Source of the DNA: Petrolisthes cinctipes
Taxonomy: Eukaryota; Arthropoda; Malacostraca; Decapoda; Porcellanidae
Direction: 5' to 3'
Length of the DNA stretch: 64,000 bases
Assembly (NCBI GenBank): GCA_033782935.1
Contig: JAWQEG010001325.1
Location: 682,001 to 746,000, forward strand
Both the position numbers and the translations under genes were made by a program. Of the stretch, positions 32,026-43,143 are shown in pieces. Below the pieces are notes generated by a model. The model ran no database searches. It had not been told where the DNA came from and worked only from the letters and a program-made list of their open reading frames with translations. Each line of letters begins with the position of its first letter. The stretch's first letter is position 1.

Positions 32026-32904
32026 GAATAAAGAAGGAGTTGGTAAGCTCTCTTTCGAAATTTGTCGCAGTCGACTTGAGCCGTCCCTTAGAGTTTACAG
32101 TAAAGTTCCCCTGAAAAATTACTTTGGGCTGAGGGTTGGAGGAGACGAGTTGTTCATAGACAATCACAGTGAAGAAAGAGGTACCTAATTAATAAAGTCA
32201 GTAATTAAAGGAAGTAATATGTTGTAACAGAGAACATCCTAGTTTGTGGACTCAAGGTTGTGCAGGAGAGTGACAGGGACATAATGGTGACAGTACCCTC
32301 ACCTTTGAAACGGAAGAGAGGAAAGCATGTATGTTGTAGGCAGAAAAGGAGTCCATGAAAACATTGTTTTGGGTGTGTTTGCTTTGCTTCACATTTCAAT
32401 TAACGAAGGCAATAAGAAATGAGACGAAGGGGCTGGTGTACTTTGCTTAATCAGAAAGTGAGAGTTTGTAACTAAATTAAAACATAAATAAATTTATAAA
32501 GAAATAAGATAAAGTGAAAAACAAGAGGCAGTATCCTCAGTCTATCATTCAATTACAATTCCTCGAGTTACAGTTCTTCGAATTCATCTAAAGTATTAAC
32601 ACTTAAGCAATGCAAAATATTCTTTGCAGGTGGCTATCATCTCAAGAAATTATATTCTACTAATATCTTCATTTATACTTGACTCTGACACTGAAAATAA
32701 TCCTCCTTCATATAATAACACAACCTGGAATTTGTAATGACACAAGATAAAAGGCGACAGTGGCAGGAGATAAGTGTATCTACAGTACATACAGTTTAAC
32801 AATTAGTAAGTGTAGTCTACAGTTAGTCATTATACACTAACAAAAGATGACGCTAGCACTCAAAGTGTTACTAAACATAAAGTGACAAGTCAGTAGTGTC
32901 TTAC
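32026..32904. other. No gene recognised
   Basis: AT-rich; within the possible intron between the exons at 32,905 and 31,281. Confidence 0.4.
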
Positions 32905-32975
32905 CTGAAGTAAATATCAGCAAGAGTATAAGGTGATGTAAACACTTGAATGCTGCAAGTTGAGTTGAGGAGAAG
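32905..32975 (-). other. Candidate first (5' UTR) exon
   Basis: On the minus strand it begins about 25-30 bases after the TATA motif and ends TACTTCAG/GTAAGA, a strong donor. One frame encodes a hydrophobic run (CLHHLILLLIFTSG) ending in phase 1, like a signal peptide, but no in-frame ATG lies between the TATA motif and it. It may be a noncoding first exon for 31,231-31,281 or a signal exon that lost its ATG. Confidence 0.35.
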
Positions 32976-33000
32976 TGAACACTCACTGCCACTTCATTGG

Positions 33001-33009
33001 TATATAAGG
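33001..33009 (-). promoter_or_regulatory. TATA-like promoter motif
   Basis: The minus strand reads CCTTATATA, upstream of the donor-bearing segment at 32,905-32,975, with GTTCACTTC at the expected start-site distance. The positional fit is the only evidence. Confidence 0.3.
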
Positions 33010-34899
33010 GATGCTTGCCTGCGTTCTCACCGGTTGCCAAGAAGGATAAATTATTTTTCTTTCCCTTCCTTTTTGCGATAGGGACGAATGTCAAACACGC
33101 TGGGATGGAACGCTATGGATATTATTATGGAATTATGTAGTGCCATTACAAAAACTATATATGATAGTAGAGAATATGGAGGATGGAATTGTTCACAAGG
33201 AAGGTGGCAGGTATTCCCACCTATGGCCAACAAGAACACATATAAGAAGGGGGACGGGGGATGGGGTGGGGGGAGGTGCCAACACACGCACACGTACACC
33301 CTCTCAACAAAACATATGCTTTCTCAATATGTAAACCATAATTCAAAATAAAATTAATCTTCCTTTTGTAATATTTTGCAGCCAGTTTCAAATTTCTGGG
33401 ATTGGTTAAGCAGTACAATTCCTATTAGGTGTGGATCATTTACTGGTGCAGTTACTTGTTAGTACTGCGGTGTCTAAACAATATTATTAAAATGACCTCG
33501 CTATTTTTTTCCTTTGGCATTTTGACTCCTGTATATTCTCAAACTAATTACTGGTTAACAGCTTATGTGAAACTATTTTTACTCATAATTTTGTGTTTTA
33601 TTAGTTTATATTTGTTGTATATGTGTTAAAATCTCTTAAATATTCTATTGAATTAAGGGCACTTTCTCAGTGTATCTAACCCCAATTAAATGATTCAGGC
33701 ATTTCCTAAGTTTTAGTTAAGTCGATCATTATTACCTTAGCCAAAAAGGTGGAGTTATATTGGAGTGTTTGCTTGTCAATATTCTAAATCAATGTTATAA
33801 ACAAGATGGTTTCATATAATTGAGGAGAGGTTCCCTGTTATATTAGCACAACATTTTTAGATGACATTGTATCTCTTAATGAATTATTCGGTACTTCCAA
33901 ATAGCTCTATAATTCTAACACGGGTACTTCTGTATATCCGTCTCTCTCTCCACGTTTTTTATCCAAGGTGGTAACCCCACGATTGTCCTGTTCCTCTGTC
34001 CAAACAGTTATTTCTCCCTAAATCGCACCCCTCTCCTCCATTCTTTTTCAGCGGTGACCTGCCCATCCCCACCTCACTCTTATTAATCTTTTTAACCAGA
34101 CAATCACCCTTCATTTGTTCCATGTGGTCATATCACCTCAGCCAATCCATTTGTGTGACCACAAATTTCTTGCTGGGAAAGATCTGCATTCACATTTGTG
34201 CTCTCACATGCGTGTCCCTCTAACAAAATCATCCCAACATTCCGGATTTCAGAAGAGGAATTACAACTCTTATCAAATCAACAATTATGCTCGATTTTTG
34301 TAAGTATGTATGTGTTTCATAGTGTGCCATACTAGAGCACCCAGGACGAAATAAAAGTTGGGGTATATGGGGAACTCAGGAAGAAGAACCTAATTAGAAG
34401 GGCGATGGCCACCGATAATGGATTAAGACCACAGGGGCGTATTTTCTATGAGCGCGATGAAAACAAGATGAATACCACACATATCGAGACATGTTGCTTT
34501 CCGGTCACACTCGATTTTGTCCATCGGTGGGGTTTCACAGAGGAATTAGAGGTCAGCAAGTTTTGGGTCAGGGGTTGGGAGGACACTGGACTGGTGATAG
34601 GGTGGGTTGGAACTCCCGTTTCACCTGTCTGTCTACCTTTGCTGATCTTTTTCGTGTCTCACATACCGTACACTGAGAGTAGTCCAACATACTCCCAAAG
34701 ACATCACTCTCTTCCTATTTTCACAATATAAACAAACACACTACACACCACACCCTTTGTCCAAATACATATCCCACTAAAATTAAATAAATAAAAATTT
34801 ATGAAGAAAATTAACAATCAAGCCTCGGAGGCCCCTGGGAATGGGCCAGTAAACTCCCCTCGGCCTGGACCTTTAGTTGACTATCCCCCAAATTGCCCT
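33010..34899. other. No gene recognised
   Basis: AT-rich, with short frames only. A GC-richer patch at 34,820-34,900 (CCTCGGAGGCCCCTGGG) precedes the LINE and may be another retroposon tail; not assigned. Confidence 0.4.
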
Positions 34900-35589
34900 G
34901 GACCATTGCCTGACTCTATCCTCAACGACCTAGAGCAGCTAATTCAGCAACCTACCCGTATTCCAGACCGCCTTGGAGACCAGCCCAATATCCTTGACTT
35001 ATTCTTAACCTCTCATCCTTCTGCTTATACTGTTGAAATTATCTCTCCATTGGGCTCCTCCGATCACAATCTAATTTCAGTATCCTCTCCTTTCGCTCCA
35101 GTAAGACCTTTGGACCCTCCAAGGAAGCGGCGTCTGTGGCACTACAGCGCTGCCAACTGGGATGATCTGAGGCAGTATTTCAAAAATTTCCCATGGAATT
35201 ATTTTTGCTTTCATGGCTGGGGTCCATCCGAGTATGCTGCACGCATCTCGGAGGTGATCCTTTCGGGCATGGAGGCATACATCCCATATTCTTTCTCTCT
35301 TACTAATTCACGAAACTCTTGGTTTAATCACGCTTGTTCTACTGCTGTCCACAACAAGGAGGAAGCTTTCAAACGGTACCGACGCCTTCAAACCGATGAA
35401 TCTCGTGTTCTGTATATTTCTGCATGGAATCGTGCCAAATCTGTTCTCCGACTAGCCAAAATATCCTTCATCCGTGCCAAGTACAATGACCTGTCCAACT
35501 CTTCCACCTCTCGTTCTTTCTGGCATCTAGCCAAAAATCTCTCCAGTAACTTTTTATTCTTCCTCCTTCCCTCCTCTCATCCTTCCTGA
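34900..35589 (+). pseudogene. LINE ORF2: endonuclease end and linker
   Basis: The frame contains [31 protein letters not shown] and [10 protein letters not shown] (the SDH endonuclease motif), then a basic linker with [20 protein letters not shown]. It ends when the frame is lost at 35,589. Confidence 0.8.
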
Positions 35590-35848
35590 TGGAAATGTTG
35601 CCATCTCTTCATCTGATAAAGCTGAACTCTTCTTTCAAACCTTTGCCTCTAACTCCACTCTGGACGATTCCGGCTCTGTTCCTCCAACTCCACCCCCCTC
35701 TGACTTACTTATGCCTGTCATCAGAATCTCTTCAAAGGAAGTATATTCAGCGCTCTCTGGCCTTAACACTCGGAAGGCGTAAGGGCCTGATGGGATTCCA
35801 CCGGTTGTTCTCAAGAACTGTGCTTCCGTGCTGACACCCTGCCTAGGC

Positions 35849-36165
35849 CAGTGGTTCTCAACCTGGGTGCCATGGACCCCAAGGGGTCCATGGCAAGAAT
35901 TTAGGGGGGGAATGGCGGGCTGTCACCAATTATACAATTCTTATGATCACAGAAAGCATATGATCACAGAAATCTATCAAATATAAGATAATTACGACTG
36001 TGAACTTTGTATTAAACTTAAATAGAGCAAGTGTTTTCTTCATCAACATTTTGTTTTTATTTTATTTAAACCTTTTTTTTTTTTTTGGCGGGGTGGGATT
36101 TGGGAAAATATGCAGGGGAGAATTCATGAAGGGGGGAATGGACTGAAAAAGGTTGAGAACCACTG
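35849..36165. mobile_element. hAT-type MITE with 8-bp target duplication
   Basis: Flanked by GCCTAGGC on both sides (35,841-35,848 and 36,166-36,173). The termini are CAGTGGTTCTCAACCTGGG and GGTTGAGAACCACTG, the form known from Charlie-like hAT elements. 317 bp, no coding capacity; inserted in the LINE. Confidence 0.92.
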
Positions 36166-36293
36166 GCCTAGGCAAACTGTTCCGTCTTTGCCTGTCATCT
36201 AACAGTTTTCCTTCTTGCTGGAAGTTTGCTCTGATCAAACCTTTTCCGAAGAAAGGTGACCGCTCCTAACCCCCCAACTATCTCCCCATTGCT

Positions 36294-37515
36294 TTGACCT
36301 CATGTCTATCTAAAGTGTTCGAATATATTCTTAACTCCAAAATTCATAAGCACCTTACTCACAATGATCTTTTAGATCATCAGTATAGTTTCCGTCAGGG
36401 ACGCTCTATTGGCGATCTTCTCTCCCTCCTTTCTGATTCATGGTCATCCTCTATTCGGAACTTTGGTGAAACTTTTACTGTTGCCCTCGACATATCCAAA
36501 GCTTTTGATAAAGTCTGGCACAAAGCTTTAATCTCCAAACTACCCGCATTCGGTTTCTATCCCTCTCTCTGCACCTTTATCTCTGATTTCCTTTCTGGCC
36601 GTTCTATAGCTGCTGTTGTAGACGGTCACTGTTCTTCCAAGTCTATTAATAGTGGTGTTCCTCAGGGTTCTGTTCTATCACACACCCTCTTTCTCCTTTT
36701 CATTAATGACCTTCTTACCTGTACCTCTTCCCCTATCCACTCCTATGCCGATGATTCCACCCTACACTACTCCACTCAGTTTGACAACCGCCCATCCCAG
36801 CTGCTCCTCTCCACATCACGTGATGTGGGGCAGAGAGAATCTTGTGGTTTTTAATGCCTCTAAAACGCAGTTTCTTCATCTTTCAACTCGTACTAATCTT
36901 CCTAATGACTATCCCCTCTCCTTCAATGACACACAACTTGATCTTTCTCCTTCCCTTAATATTCTTGGAGTCTCTTTCTCTCACAATCTCTCCTGGAGAG
37001 ATCATATTACATCTCTAGCTAAAACCGCCTCAAAGAAGTTAGGTTACCTGCGCAGATACCGTGAATACTTCACCCCCACACAGTTGTTGTCTCTGTACAG
37101 AGGTCTCATCCGCACCTGTATGGAATATGGCTCTCATGTTTGGAGTGGATCAACCTTCACAACACTCCTGGACAAGGTGGAATCAAAGGCCTTTAGTCTC
37201 ATCAACTCTCCTCCTCTTACTGATTCACTACAACCTCTCTCTCTCTTCGCCACAATGTTGCATCACTTTCTCTCTTCTATCGCTATTACACTGGATATTG
37301 CTCTCCTGAACTCTCTCAATGTATGCTTCCTTCCCTCAGAAAAGCATGCAACACTCTCCAAGCCTCTCGTTCTCACACCTTTTCTGTCCAACTCCCTAAT
37401 GCAAGAGTTAGCCGGTACTCTCAATCTTTCACACACACAACTGGTCAACTCTGGAACACTCTACCTTCTTCCATCATTCCACCTTACTCCGTATAGATAT
37501 AGAAAAAAAAAATAG
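36294..37515 (+). pseudogene. LINE ORF2: reverse transcriptase
   Basis: The first frame (36,294-36,854) carries FTVALDISKAFDKVWHKA (catalytic Asp), SGVPQGSVLS and IHSYADDSTLHYS (YADD). A frameshift near 36,830 moves to the frame ending at 37,515, which has LNILGVSFSHNLSWRDHI and GLIRTCMEYGSHVWSGS. No RNase H domain was seen. The end is A-rich (GATATAGAAAAAAAAAATAG). Confidence 0.85.
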
Positions 37516-38985
37516 AAGGTCCCCACTCCCTGTCTTGCTGACTGGGAGATTCTGTGGCAGTACCTTCAAAATTTTCCAGGAAAGGGATTTGGTTTCCATG
37601 GCCAGGGTTCAATTGAATGTGCTGCATGCATTATGGAGGTATTCCTCTTGGGCATGGAGGCATACATTCCATATACAGTATTTTCTTTCTTTATCTGATA
37701 AAAATAATTTTTATGTTAATGAATCTTGTTCTACTTTTGTCCACAACAAGGAGGAGGCTTACAGACGGTACTGACGTTTTCAAACTGATGAACCTCGTGT
37801 CCAGGATATTTCTACCCAGAATCGCGCCAAATCTATTCTTCAACTAGCCAAAAAATCTTTTATTTCGGCATAGTACAATGATCTATCCAACTCTATCTCT
37901 TCCCGTTCATTCTGGCATTTTGCCAATAATCACCCCAGCAACTATACTTCGTCCACTATCCGTATATCATTCATCCTGATGGAAATATTGCCACCATTTT
38001 ACCCGACAAAGCTGGAAGTATCTCTCAAATCTTTGCCTCTAACTCCACTCTGCTTGATTCCAGGGCTATTCATTCCTCCATCTCCATCCCCTCTGACTTA
38101 CTTTTGTCTGCCATTAGAATCTATTGAAATGAAATATTTTCTGCCCTGGCTGGCCTTGATATTGATATGGTGTATAGTCCATGTGGGAATCCTCCTATTG
38201 TCCTTTAAAATTGTACTCCAGTGCTGACTCCCTTCTTATGCAGACTGTTCTGGCTTTGTCCGTCATCTCATAGTTTCCTTCCTACTAAAAATTTCTTCTG
38301 ATCCAACCTGTTCCGATGATGGCTGATTGTTCCCAACTCTCAAACTATCACCTCATTACTTTGATCTCTTGTCTTCGTAAAGTCTTCGAATATGTTCTTA
38401 ATATCAAAGTACAAAAGTACCTTACTCGTCATGACTTTCTTTCTGATAGTCAGTATGGTTTCCAATCAGGGATGCTCTACTGGCGATCTTCTATGTCTCC
38501 TTTCTGACTCATGGTCATCCTCTATGCAGAACATCAGTGAAAGTTATGGCACAAAGCTAGAAATTTTCCAAACTGAGTTCATGCAATTTCTATCCCTCCG
38601 TCTGCGCCTTTATCTCTGGTTTCTTCTCTGATGGCAGTTTTATAGCTGCTGTTTTAGATGGTAACTTTCTCTCCCAATCATTTCAACTGTATTTCTTCCC
38701 CTTTTCAATCATATTCTGATGATTTCTCTGTTTTATTCCACACAGTTTGACAATGGTCCATCCACACAGCTTCTCTCTACATCACGTGATGATGTAGTGT
38801 CACGCCTGACTTTCTGTCCTTTCCCTTATATCCAATTGGTGAAGAGAAAACCTCATGGCCTTCAACACAAAATACACAGTTCCTTCACCTTTCAATTCAC
38901 ACTAATAATCCAAAAACCTATGCCTTCTTCTTCAATGACACACAACGTAATGTTAATGGAGCTCCTGGTGACAAATATTCACAAT
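37515..38985 (+). pseudogene. Second, more decayed copy of the same LINE
   Basis: Colinear with 35,130-36,950: VHNKEEAYRRY, a KVFEYVLNIKVQKYLTRHDF segment, and STQFDNGPSTQLLSTSRDD, in several frames with internal deletions. The copies are in the same orientation and adjacent. Confidence 0.8.
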
Positions 38986-38989
38986 GGTA

Positions 38990-39080
38990 GACGAAAAGAT
39001 GTATTTCCAAACAGTTTAGGCGACCACTTTGGCCTTATTCAGTGGTCGCAGAAACTGTTTGGAAATACATCTTTCGTCTG
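38990..39080. repeat. Hairpin with ~39-bp arms and 12-base loop
   Basis: Left arm GACGAAAAGATGTATTTCC...GCGACCACT (38,990-39,028), loop TTGGCCTTATTC, right arm AGTGGTCGC...GGAAATACATCTTTCGTC. There are only a few mismatches. It could be a tiny foldback element or a hairpin RNA precursor. Confidence 0.75.
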
Positions 39081-40409
39081 TCATTGTGGGTGTTCATTTT
39101 GTTGACGCTCACCCTCGTGTGAATTCTCACTTAGATTATGAGTACCTGTTTCCATTGTCTGAATAACGTTAGCCATGTATGTAACGAAATGGTTATATTA
39201 TATGGTTAACATTTTAGTGCTAAATCTCAGAGCGACTATGAAGAGACATAATCAAACATTTGCAACACTGTTCAGAAGTCATATTCTAGAAGTCAAGATC
39301 TACGTCAGGTGTTTAAAGACTACAAGGTCTCTGTCATTGATTGTGGGTTGTGGAAGGGATTGGGGGGTTGGGAACTTCTGAGGGAGAAGGTGCCAGTGTT
39401 CGGCTTTGTGCTAAGTGTGTATTTGCTCGGCCTCGGTGGAGATGCTAAAAAAATTTAGTTCATGCTTTGTATTTTATCACTGATTAATTTTTTTATTAAT
39501 CTTTTATTAAAAGACACTTAGTTTAGTTTGCAATGAGTAATCAATTCTCAATATTTGATGGAATATTTTAGATTCCAGAAACATAATGTATAGTTGAGGA
39601 CACATGAGATAGACATACTTGAAACGGGTACCTCATCGAACATTATGGTAGGATGAGACGACGTGTGTAGTGGTGCATCCTACCAATGAGGGGTCCGTTG
39701 TAAGTGTGTCTGTTTCATATGTTCGTAATTGTACATAAGGGAAATGGGGTGCCTTCGTAGACATAGTAATTGACTAGACAGTGAAATTAGGGGGATTAGA
39801 GAAAGTAGTTTTTTAAATTGATCTACCATTGTGAAGAGGCAGTTTTCTTATGACATTCTATACATTAATATTATTTGATAACCAAATGTGGTGGTGGCTA
39901 CGCTGCATAACAACAACTCACACCTGCGTCAATACACACCTGAATCATCCATCAGAAAAAGTGGTGATGAATGGCAAGCTGTCATATATCATGAAAATTC
40001 TTAAAACATTTACACACATTCTGATCACGAACCACCGAATTATATATGGGAATTATACTCCTGTAGAAAGATAAATTTTATTCCCCTTTTAAATTGCTAT
40101 GCCACTCCCGTCACCCATGACAGTATCCAGAAAAAAGTATTAGTTAATTTGTAGGTTACCATGATGAAAAAATAATACAAATATATGAAAAGAATTTTCT
40201 ACATTTACATTCAGCGAAGTTTGAGACACTAATTAATGTGCTTGTCTATCATGAGAAACATTTTCTGGAAACAGAATATGAACAGTATATTTATTTCAAT
40301 GCATGTACAGGATTTTTCAAATAACTTTTTGATTAAATATCACTAGGGAGAGGCAAACTAAATACTGATTTCTATCTATCTAACTATCTATAGCCCTGGC
40401 CACGGCAGA
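39081..40409. other. No gene recognised
   Basis: AT-rich; only short frames. Confidence 0.4.
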
Positions 40410-41000
40410 AGTGTGTCCAGTTTTCCGTTTCAATATTCCCTCCTTACTTGGTCAAGCCCTACTCTGCCATTCTTGCAACTTAATTTCTTTGCATTTGGAA
40501 GGTTTTTTTGACATCCGGGCTTTGACGATACTTCGCTTCCTCATCAGGATACGCCGATCTCTAGGAATTTTATTTTTCTTCTTTGATGTACATTTTTGCG
40601 GAACATAGACTTGTTCATATATTTTAGTAAATGTAGATACCATCTTTTCTGCATTCTCATTTCCTAGAAGTGTCTCTCAGTCGATCTGCAGTTTGTTCTT
40701 TATTTCAGCCCAATTTATGTCTTTATAGTGAAAGTCGAGGTGTGCCAATCCATCCCTTTCTTCACTGTTGTGTAGCTGTGGTTTATTGAGGAGTGCATTT
40801 ACTGTAACTGTGGCCTCACATATTCTGTGGTCTGATATGGGGGTTTCAAAGAAGTCATAATTATGCATCAAGCCATATATAATTATTACTAAACATCAGA
40901 TCAAAGATGTTATCCCTTCTTGTTGGTTTGGTTACAAATTGCACAAGATGATTTACTTCAACAATGGTTGTCAGTAATCTTGCTTGCTGTTTTTCCTCGG
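40410..41000 (-). pseudogene. LINE endonuclease fragment
   Basis: The minus strand encodes [20 protein letters not shown], then PISDHRICEATV (the SDH motif) and a basic linker (QKCTSKKKNKIPRDRRILMR). It is broken by a few stops and frameshifts. The family differs from the other LINEs here. Confidence 0.75.
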
Positions 41001-41012
41001 TCACAAGCATTG

Positions 41013-41302
<290 letters not shown>

Positions 41303-41322
41303 CTATGTGTCATGGAACCTAC

Positions 41323-41328
<6 letters not shown>

Positions 41329-41388
<60 letters not shown>
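41329..41388. repeat. (AT)n microsatellite
   Basis: A second AT run, just right of the hairpin. Confidence 0.97.
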
Positions 41389-41392
<4 letters not shown>

Positions 41393-41544
41393 GGCATTTA
41401 TTATGTGTATTGGTAAACTATTATCTGATTGTGTCACTGACAGATCAGGGCGGACGTAGGGTTAATTATTATTACGACACATATAATTAAATACTGAAGC
41501 TTTATTTCATGTGAGACAAACTAGTTTCGATACTAATGTAGTAT

Positions 41545-41848
41545 TCGAAAATCATGTTTCTGACATGAATGAATGTATCATTATTTGGTTATATGTGTTG
41601 TAATATTGTTGTTGTAATATGTCCATAATGTTTATAACATGTTACTCATTATCAATATATTACGTTTATTTACATGATATTTATTAGAGAACAGTTAAAC
41701 CAGCATATTGACAAATTATAATTGAGTTTGTTTCGCCCGATCAGACGACTGAATTTCGGTTCAATTCATAGCTGCCACTGTTACCAGATACAACACCAAC
41801 ATATTGGTGGATGAGGTGGCCTCGAGTCATCTGTGCACAACTGTACAT
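41545..41848. repeat. Dispersed repeat without MITE insertions
   Basis: It is similar to 11,095-11,229 plus 11,550-11,730. Here the two halves are joined around ATTATCAATATATTACG without the TA-flanked MITEs, so it acts as an empty-site paralog. Confidence 0.7.
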
Positions 41849-42210
41849 AGAGTACAGCCGCATGACAAAAGCGTTCCTACAGCCACGTGGACAATGTAAC
41901 ATCTTTGTCATGACGGACACTGTTGGCTCTCACACAGCATCTGACTGTGTGTAAAGCTCTTCGTCAATGTGTACCCATTTCACACGAATGAAACACACCA
42001 CTCCTGAATTCCAACAAAGCATTGCTATCCCGTCAAGCACTGGCGTTATCGTACACAATTCTACCATATATATAGCCTCGCTGTTATGTATCACTATATG
42101 ATAAAAAGTTATAACAATAACATTAAAACATAATGCCTGCTAGCATTATATACCTATACATATTTTTAGGACTAAAGCTTGTGACCGTGTTGTATTTTCG
42201 AACAAAGTTT
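41849..42210. other. No gene recognised
   Basis: Short unassigned stretch before the GA repeat. Confidence 0.4.
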
Positions 42211-42281
<71 letters not shown>

Positions 42282-42290
42282 GAGAGAGAG
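42211..42290. repeat. (GA)n microsatellite
   Basis: About 40 GA units with one interruption. Confidence 0.95.
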
Positions 42291-42351
42291 TAGGGTGGGG
42301 GAGAGAAAGAAGGGGATGGGTGGAGCCTGTGGACTGACATGATATATACGT

Positions 42352-43143
42352 TGTACCAGTCCTCTAAGGCTTTAACTCATTCAGGATCTGATACAGTACC
42401 TTGTTGTGGAGTTGTAGTAGTAGTAGTAGTTGTTGTTGTTGTTGTATTAGGTAGCGAGCTCGGCGTTGTGGTGTTCTTAGGTAATTGACTTCACAAGTTT
42501 CTTAAGGCTTAATTTATTAACTATATTCTTATCTCTACACAGGGAATTATATTGATGTGCCTTGTCTGATATTATTGTGTCTCTCTTATGGAGACAGTTT
42601 ATAGCCCTTAGGGAGTCAGTGTTAAGTATCCTGAATCCTAGTGTACCTCTTCTGCTTATATACATTTCAAACTCAATAGTTTACAGAAATAGCTAGAGTG
42701 ACAACTGTTGCCTGTGAATGGTCAATCTAATTCTGTATGTCTGTCTACTCCTCTTCTCTCCCTTTTTATTCCTTATTCATTTATTCTCCCATTCTCTTTC
42801 TCTCTCTGTGAAACTAGAGAGAGGAGGAAGGGGTTAATGGTTTCTGCTATATCCTCTTACCACAACTTGAAGCAGAGAGATGTCATTGGAGACTGGTCAA
42901 GCGAGGGTGACTGTGTGTATGTATGTATGTATGTGGAATCTGAATCTGTCTGTCAGGTCCCGAAAGGCAAGTCACTGCACGTGTTTGTGTGTGTGTATGG
43001 AGTGGTGTGTGTGTGTGTGTGTGTGTGTGTTGAGAGAGAAGGAAGGAAGGACAGCTGTGCTGGAGTGTCTAATATCTGTCTGGCTATTAATGACTTTGCC
43101 ATCTGATCTGTTGTTCCTTCTAGTCTTTGCTTTTGTCCGTACA
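42352..43143 (-). repeat. 3' LTR of the Gypsy element
   Basis: 792 bp with TG...CA ends in plus orientation. By eye it differs from the 5' LTR by about nine substitutions plus TG and CT repeat lengths. Confidence 0.93.

Larger units (their letters stand above)
34900..37515 (+). mobile_element. Jockey-like LINE fragment, interrupted by hAT MITE
   Basis: 5'-truncated within the endonuclease and frameshifted several times. The pieces below are colinear with LINE ORF2. A more decayed copy of the same family follows directly at 37,515. Confidence 0.85.
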
